Source of the DNA: Pseudomonadota bacterium
GTDB taxonomy: Bacteria > Pseudomonadota > Alphaproteobacteria > Sphingomonadales > Sphingomonadaceae
NCBI GenBank assembly: GCA_023423655.1
Contig: JAFAFE010000003.1
Span: 62,001-126,000, forward strand
Direction: 5' to 3'
Length of the DNA: 64,000 nt
Shown here: piece by piece, positions 60,184-64,000 of the stretch
How the letters are laid out: each line of letters starts with the position of its first letter
How positions within the stretch are numbered: position 1 is the first letter of the stretch
Position numbers and translations under genes: made by a program
Notes under the pieces: model-generated
The model's database searches: none
Seen by the model: only the letters and a program-made list of their open reading frames with translations
What the model was told of the DNA's origin: nothing

Positions 60184-60957
60184 TTAATCCCCGGCGATAA
60201 ACGCCGTCATCAACCATTTGCCGTCCGCGCCTTTGTTGAACAGCGCGCGATAGCCGATTGCGGGGCGCACATCGGCGCGGCGGACAAAGCCGGTTGTGCC
60301 ATCATCCAGCTTGACCGCAATGGTCGCATCGCTCGCATCGTTGGGGTTGGCCAATGTCAGCGCCTCCCAGTGGAGCGTCTTGGCAATTTCACTATTAGTA
60401 TCCTCGCTCTTGTAGAGCGCAATCCCGTCGCGGCGCGGGAGCAAGGTCGCAAAGGCATCGCGCCCTTCCAGTTTTTCAAACGCATAGGGCATGGTGGCAT
60501 TGGCATTGCCGCTGCCAAGCGCGCAACCGAGCGTCAGTATTTCGGCCAATTCCTCCCAATGCGGGCGGTTATCGAGATTGGCATCGACGCCTTTGGCGAG
60601 CCGTTCGGCCATTAGTTCCAACCCGCTACCACCGCCAAAATCCAGTTTGATTTGCGGGGAAAGCAACGGCTTCAGCTTGTCGAAATCCTTGGCGGTGACA
60701 GCAGCGGCCAATTGCTTGCGATAGGCAACAAAGGCGGCATCCCGCGCACATTCATCCTGCGGCACCAATGCACCGGGGGCCGTTTCGCCCTTGACCTGAG
60801 TGTCCACCTTGGGCGCTGCGCCCTTGACGTCGGTCACCGACACTTTTTCCTCCGCCCGATCCGGCTTGAACGTATCGACCGATTCAGAACGGCCACAGGC
60901 AGTAAGCACCGTGGCGAGCGCCAGAGAGAGGGCAAAAAGCGAAACAGATCGGGTCAT
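60184..60957 (-). CDS. Lipoprotein of unknown function
   Basis: A 257-residue protein. The signal peptide MTRSVSLFALSLALATVLTAC ends in the lipobox LTAC. A polar linker (about residues 22-65) precedes a helical part (ARDAAFVAYRKQLAAAVTAKDFDKLKPLLSPQIKLDFGGG), then a C-terminal region that looks SH3-like (RDGIALYKSEDTNSEIAKTLHWEALTL, GFVRRADVRPAIGYRALFNKGADGKWLMTAFIAGD). I do not recognise the family beyond that. It could bind peptidoglycan. Confidence 0.75.
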   Translation of the reverse strand: MTRSVSLFALSLALATVLTACGRSESVDTFKPDRAEEKVSVTDVKGAAPKVDTQVKGETAPGALVPQDECARDAAFVAYRKQLAAAVTAKDFDKLKPLLSPQIKLDFGGGSGLELMAERLAKGVDANLDNRPHWEELAEILTLGCALGSGNANATMPYAFEKLEGRDAFATLLPRRDGIALYKSEDTNSEIAKTLHWEALTLANPNDASDATIAVKLDDGTTGFVRRADVRPAIGYRALFNKGADGKWLMTAFIAGD

Positions 60958-61126
60958 TCAAAACTCCGTTTACCGGTATAGATTCAAGCAAGGCGCGGGG
61001 GTAGCGGCGCGCCTCGAAACGCCCCCGCATCATCGGCGCACAAGCGCGGCACGTCAACGGGGAAGTCGCGGGAGAAGTCATGTCGGCGAGGCTAGCCGAC
61101 GAGGTATAGCCTCAGCTCAAAATCAT

Positions 61127-61249
61127 CCTCCCATGCAAGGGGAGGTGGATTGCGCGTAGCGCAAGACGGAGGGGTGAAGCCCTCTCGATAGCAGGACACC
61201 CCTCCGTCACGCACTTACGGGCGCGCCACCTCCCCTTATCAGGGGAGGA
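61127..61249. repeat. Family D palindrome pair before rmuC's stop
   Basis: CCTCCCATGCAAGGGGAGGT at the left and CACCTCCCCTTATCAGGGGA at the right are inverse-related arms about 100 nt apart; GACGGAGGGGTGAAGCC and ACACCCCTCCGTC form a second inner pair. It fills most of the gap between the lipoprotein gene and rmuC; no gene seen. Confidence 0.65.
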
Positions 61250-61256
61250 TTGGGCT

Positions 61257-62711
61257 TTAAGTGCTGGCTTTTATTTCAGTTTCGGAAATGTCGGCTCCCG
61301 CTTCGGTACCGACCCCATCCTTTCCCGCAACCGCATCTTCCTCCGGCGCGAGGAGCTGATCTGCTTCCCCCTCGCCCGCCACACTTTCCGCATAGCGCGG
61401 TAGGGTTTCCACCGCCGGAATGTCGGCAATCTCCTTGCCGCCGGTATCGACGCTCAAATCCGCAAAGCGCCGTCCTGTGGTCAGCACGCGGCTTTCGAAG
61501 GAGGAGACGAACTGGTTATAGGCGTTGACCGCCGTGCCAAGCCCGCCGCCGACGCGCTTCAAATGCGCCGCGACCACCGCCAGCCTTTCGTGCATTTCCT
61601 TGCCCAAAGCCGCGACCTGTTTGGCCTCGCGTGCCAGGGCTTCCTGACGCCAGACCGATGCGACCGTGCGCGCAATCGCGATGAGGTTGGTGGGGGTTGC
61701 GAGCAGCACCCGCTTGCCGAATGCAAAGTCCCATAAATCGGGGTCTTGCTCCAACGCCGCAGACAGGAAATGCTCCCCCGGCACGAACATGATGACATAA
61801 TCGGGCGTATCGTCAAACTGGTCCTGATAGGCCTTTGCGCCGAGCGCGTTGACGTGGGTTTTCATCGCCGACGCATGGACCGCCATATGCTGGCTGCGGC
61901 TATGTTCATCCTCCGCATTGAACGCATCCTGATAGGCGTTCAGCGATACTTTGGCGTCGATGATGAGCGATTTTCCGCCCGGTATCCGCACAATCACGTC
62001 GGGGCGCAACCGTGCGCCATCGTCCTGCGTCTGGCTCACTTCCATGCGGAAATCTGCATGTTCGCTAAGGCCACAGCTTTCCAGCACATTGCGCAATTGC
62101 TGCTCGCCCCAGCGTCCGCGCGCCTTGGGCGCATTGCGCAGCGAATTGACCAGCCGCGCGGCTTCAGAGCGCACCTGATCCTGCCCTGCGCGCATCTGGT
62201 CCATCAGCCCTTGCAAATTACCATAAGCTTCGCGCCGCTCATTTTCGATGCGCTGCACCTGCTCTTCATATTTTTGCAAACGCTCGCTCACCGGTTGTAA
62301 CAGCGCCTTCAATTCCTGCCCCGACGCTTCTTCCGATTGTTTGAAACGCTGGTTGGCGCGCTCCAGAAACTGGCTTTGCGCACGGTCGAGCAATTCTGCA
62401 CCGACAGAGGAAAACTGGTGCGCCATCGCGTCGCGCGCCGCATTAAGTTCGGTGATACGCTCCTGATGCGCGGCTTCCTGGGCTTGGCGCTGGGCGGTCA
62501 AGGTCGCCACATTGAGCCGCGCTTCATCGCGCTCGGTCACGCTTTCTTCAAGGTCGATAATCGCTTGGTTGAACCGGTCGCGCATATGCCCGCACTCGGC
62601 CTTGGCCGCCGCCGCACTGCGCGCGCCGACCAGCCAGCCGACCAACCCCGCCACCAGCACCGCCACAATAAGGATAAGGATGAATATCTGCTCGCTCATG
62701 CGCGTGAACAT
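61257..62711 (-). CDS. rmuC: DNA recombination protein RmuC
   Basis: A 484-residue protein. An N-terminal membrane helix (IFILILIVAVLVAGLVGWLVGA) is followed by a long coiled coil (about 45-190) and the RmuC nuclease-like domain: GRWGEQQLRNVLESCGL, LRPDVIVRIPGGKSLIIDAKVSLNAYQDA, DYVIMFVPGEHFLSAALEQDPDLWDFAFGKRVLLATPTNLIAIARTV. The C-terminus is acidic and low in conservation. The start is uncertain: ATG 62711 and ATG 62699 are both near the membrane helix and neither has a good leader. It is 43 nt past the HWE kinase stop. Confidence 0.93.
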   Translation of the reverse strand: MFTRMSEQIFILILIVAVLVAGLVGWLVGARSAAAAKAECGHMRDRFNQAIIDLEESVTERDEARLNVATLTAQRQAQEAAHQERITELNAARDAMAHQFSSVGAELLDRAQSQFLERANQRFKQSEEASGQELKALLQPVSERLQKYEEQVQRIENERREAYGNLQGLMDQMRAGQDQVRSEAARLVNSLRNAPKARGRWGEQQLRNVLESCGLSEHADFRMEVSQTQDDGARLRPDVIVRIPGGKSLIIDAKVSLNAYQDAFNAEDEHSRSQHMAVHASAMKTHVNALGAKAYQDQFDDTPDYVIMFVPGEHFLSAALEQDPDLWDFAFGKRVLLATPTNLIAIARTVASVWRQEALAREAKQVAALGKEMHERLAVVAAHLKRVGGGLGTAVNAYNQFVSSFESRVLTTGRRFADLSVDTGGKEIADIPAVETLPRYAESVAGEGEADQLLAPEEDAVAGKDGVGTEAGADISETEIKAST

Positions 62712-62754
62712 AGGCGGAACATTTTGACAGGGGAAGCGGAAAATTCTCCGCGCC

Positions 62755-64000
62755 TTACTCGGCGTGCATCCCCGCAAGGTCCGCGCTGATTTCGCAGCTC
62801 ACCCCGTCAGGCTCGAAACTATGCACGACTTGGCTATGGCACGATCCCGACAATCCTGCCGCGATGAGCCGCGAGCCTAGCCCCTTATGGTCGGGCGCCT
62901 TCACTTCGGGCCCGCCACGTTCCTTCCACACCAGCCGGAAGCGTTGTGCATCCCCGCTTTCCTCGCGGCTCCAGCGGATAGTAACCCGCCCTTCGGCGAC
63001 CGACAAAGCGCCATATTTGATTGCATTGGTGAGCAGTTCATGCAGCACCAACGCCAGCGACAAGGCCGCGCGCGGGGCAATCGGAATATCGGGGCCTTCG
63101 ATGCAGATGCGCCCGTCATCCTGCCATTCGATCGCGTTACGCACGACCCCGTCCACCGTGCGGCTTTCAACATTGCCCGACACGACAATTTCATGCGAAC
63201 GCGCGAGGACCGCAATGCGCTCGGCCAATATTTTGCGGATTTCCTCCTTGTCCGAATTGCTACGGAACGTGCCGCTTACAATCGCCTGCACAATGGCAAG
63301 CTGGTTTTTGAGCCGATGTGCCAATTCCCGTTTCAGCAAATGCTGTTCGGTAATGTCCGACACCTGCACAAAAATCCCTTCGCTGCGGCCGTTCTGGTCG
63401 AGCAGCGGGTGATAAACCAAATCGAGGATACGCTGTTGCGGCGCGGTGTCGGACACCCATTGCACCGTCACCGGCACGCCCTTGCCGACATAAGGTTTGC
63501 CCGACATATAGACCTCGTCGAGCAATTGTATAAAGCCCTGCTCGACCATTTCCGGCAAAGCTTCCGCAACCGGGCGGCCCAGCAAATTGCGGTGGCCGAT
63601 AAGCTGTTCATATTCGACATTGGCAAAGGTGAATATATGTTCGGGGCCACGGACCACCGCCAGCGCACCCAGCGAGGTCTGGAAAATGTCGCGCAACTGT
63701 TTGCGCTCTTCGTCATGCGCGCGTTGCTTCACCACATCGGTGGTCATTTCATGGCATGAGCAAAACATCCCCAACACATCGCCCTTGGCCGAGCGCACCG
63801 GCGTATAGGAAAAGGAAAGAAACGCTTCTTCGGGATGGCCGTTGCGGAAAAATGTGAAGGCCGCTTTGGCGCGCGATGTCGCAATGCCTTCATAGGCCGC
63901 GGTCATATAGGGCTCCATTTCCTGCCACATATGGTCGGACAGGGGTTCGCGGAACGGGCGGCCGAAAGCGCGCGGATGCTTGCGGCCATAAAGCCGCGCA
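62755..64000 (-). CDS. PAS-domain HWE histidine kinase, 5' part outside the window
   Basis: The frame is open to the right edge, so the N-terminus is missing; in-frame residues upstream of an internal ATG (63930) continue the PAS domain (FGRPFREPLSDHMW). Two PAS-like segments are followed by the HWE kinase core: LKRELAHRLKNQLAIVQAIVSG with the phospho-acceptor His, ERIAVLARSHEI, LALVLHELLTNAIKYGALS and FRLVWKERGGPEVKAPDHKGLGSRLI. HWE kinases are common in alphaproteobacteria and often sense light, oxygen or redox through PAS. The signal and partner are unknown. Confidence 0.87.
   Translation of the reverse strand, partial: ARLYGRKHPRAFGRPFREPLSDHMWQEMEPYMTAAYEGIATSRAKAAFTFFRNGHPEEAFLSFSYTPVRSAKGDVLGMFCSCHEMTTDVVKQRAHDEERKQLRDIFQTSLGALAVVRGPEHIFTFANVEYEQLIGHRNLLGRPVAEALPEMVEQGFIQLLDEVYMSGKPYVGKGVPVTVQWVSDTAPQQRILDLVYHPLLDQNGRSEGIFVQVSDITEQHLLKRELAHRLKNQLAIVQAIVSGTFRSNSDKEEIRKILAERIAVLARSHEIVVSGNVESRTVDGVVRNAIEWQDDGRICIEGPDIPIAPRAALSLALVLHELLTNAIKYGALSVAEGRVTIRWSREESGDAQRFRLVWKERGGPEVKAPDHKGLGSRLIAAGLSGSCHSQVVHSFEPDGVSCEISADLAGMHAE

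Noticed and set aside
1..64000. tRNA, rRNA or tmRNA genes
   Set aside because: I scanned the intergenic stretches for T-loop patterns (GGTTCGAATCC type) and found none convincing; a covariance search would be needed to be sure.

Overview
The window looks like a stretch of core chromosome from a GC-rich alphaproteobacterium, most likely a sphingomonad (Sphingomonas/Sphingopyxis/Sphingorhabdus group). Support comes from a CckA-type hybrid kinase, the pckA - chvI - chvG - short hprK - rapZ - ptsM - ptsH arrangement, an alphaproteobacterial GAAC-N7-GAAC SOS box at recA, an HWE-type sensor kinase, and many small I78 and DUF lipoproteins. The genus call is inference. I saw no rRNA, tRNA, CRISPR array, transposase or structural phage gene.

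Region by region. 1-2.6 kb: edge of a glutamine amidotransferase, an isolated endolysin/holin lysis pair and an I78-type lipoprotein. 2.9-9.0 kb (minus): recA with its SOS box, a methyltransferase, a GST, a small secreted protein and alaS. 9.5-16.9 kb: a lipoprotein, then on the minus strand cckA, an M13 metallopeptidase, a DUF2062 membrane protein, smpB and dapA. 17.0-25.4 kb: lytic transglycosylase and greB (plus); ppk2, a cytochrome-b-like membrane protein and aspS (minus); rnd and two more I78-like lipoproteins (plus). 25.5-31.1 kb (minus): DUF2066 protein - hdaA - ppk1 - ppx, tightly packed. 31.4-35.2 kb (plus): purM, a purN fused to a YjbR-like domain, and a succinyl-CoA:acetate CoA-transferase-type enzyme. 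35.3-39.8 kb (minus): GNAT, two small secreted proteins, ndk, and pepA-holC. 39.9-45.7 kb (plus): lptD-surA-pdxA-rsmA. 45.9-49.5 kb (minus): guaB, a small exported protein, rsmB and a TPR protein. 49.7-51.6 kb: three small orphan genes (DUF937, DUF3597, EF-hand-tailed protein). 51.9-58.4 kb: pckA divergent from chvI-chvG-hprK-rapZ-ptsM-ptsH. 58.4-64 kb: SpoU methyltransferase, META-domain lipoprotein, another lipoprotein, rmuC and the 3' part of an HWE histidine kinase that leaves the window.

Functionally the window combines genome maintenance and replication control (recA, holC, hdaA, rmuC), translation and RNA processing (alaS, aspS, smpB, rnd, rsmA, rsmB, SpoU), envelope assembly (lptD, surA, slt, M13 peptidase), polyphosphate metabolism (ppk1, ppk2, ppx), nucleotide synthesis (purM, purN, guaB, ndk) and carbon/envelope signalling (ChvGI, PckA, HprK, HPr, EIIA, RapZ). 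Between genes lie at least four families of palindromic repeats, many at junctions where genes converge.

I do not see a clear-cut new defence or biosynthetic system. The best candidates for something under-described are the free-standing lysis cassette with a hairpin over its ribosome-binding site, the PurN-YjbR fusion, the DUF937/DUF3597/EF-hand cluster and the REPIN-like repeats.
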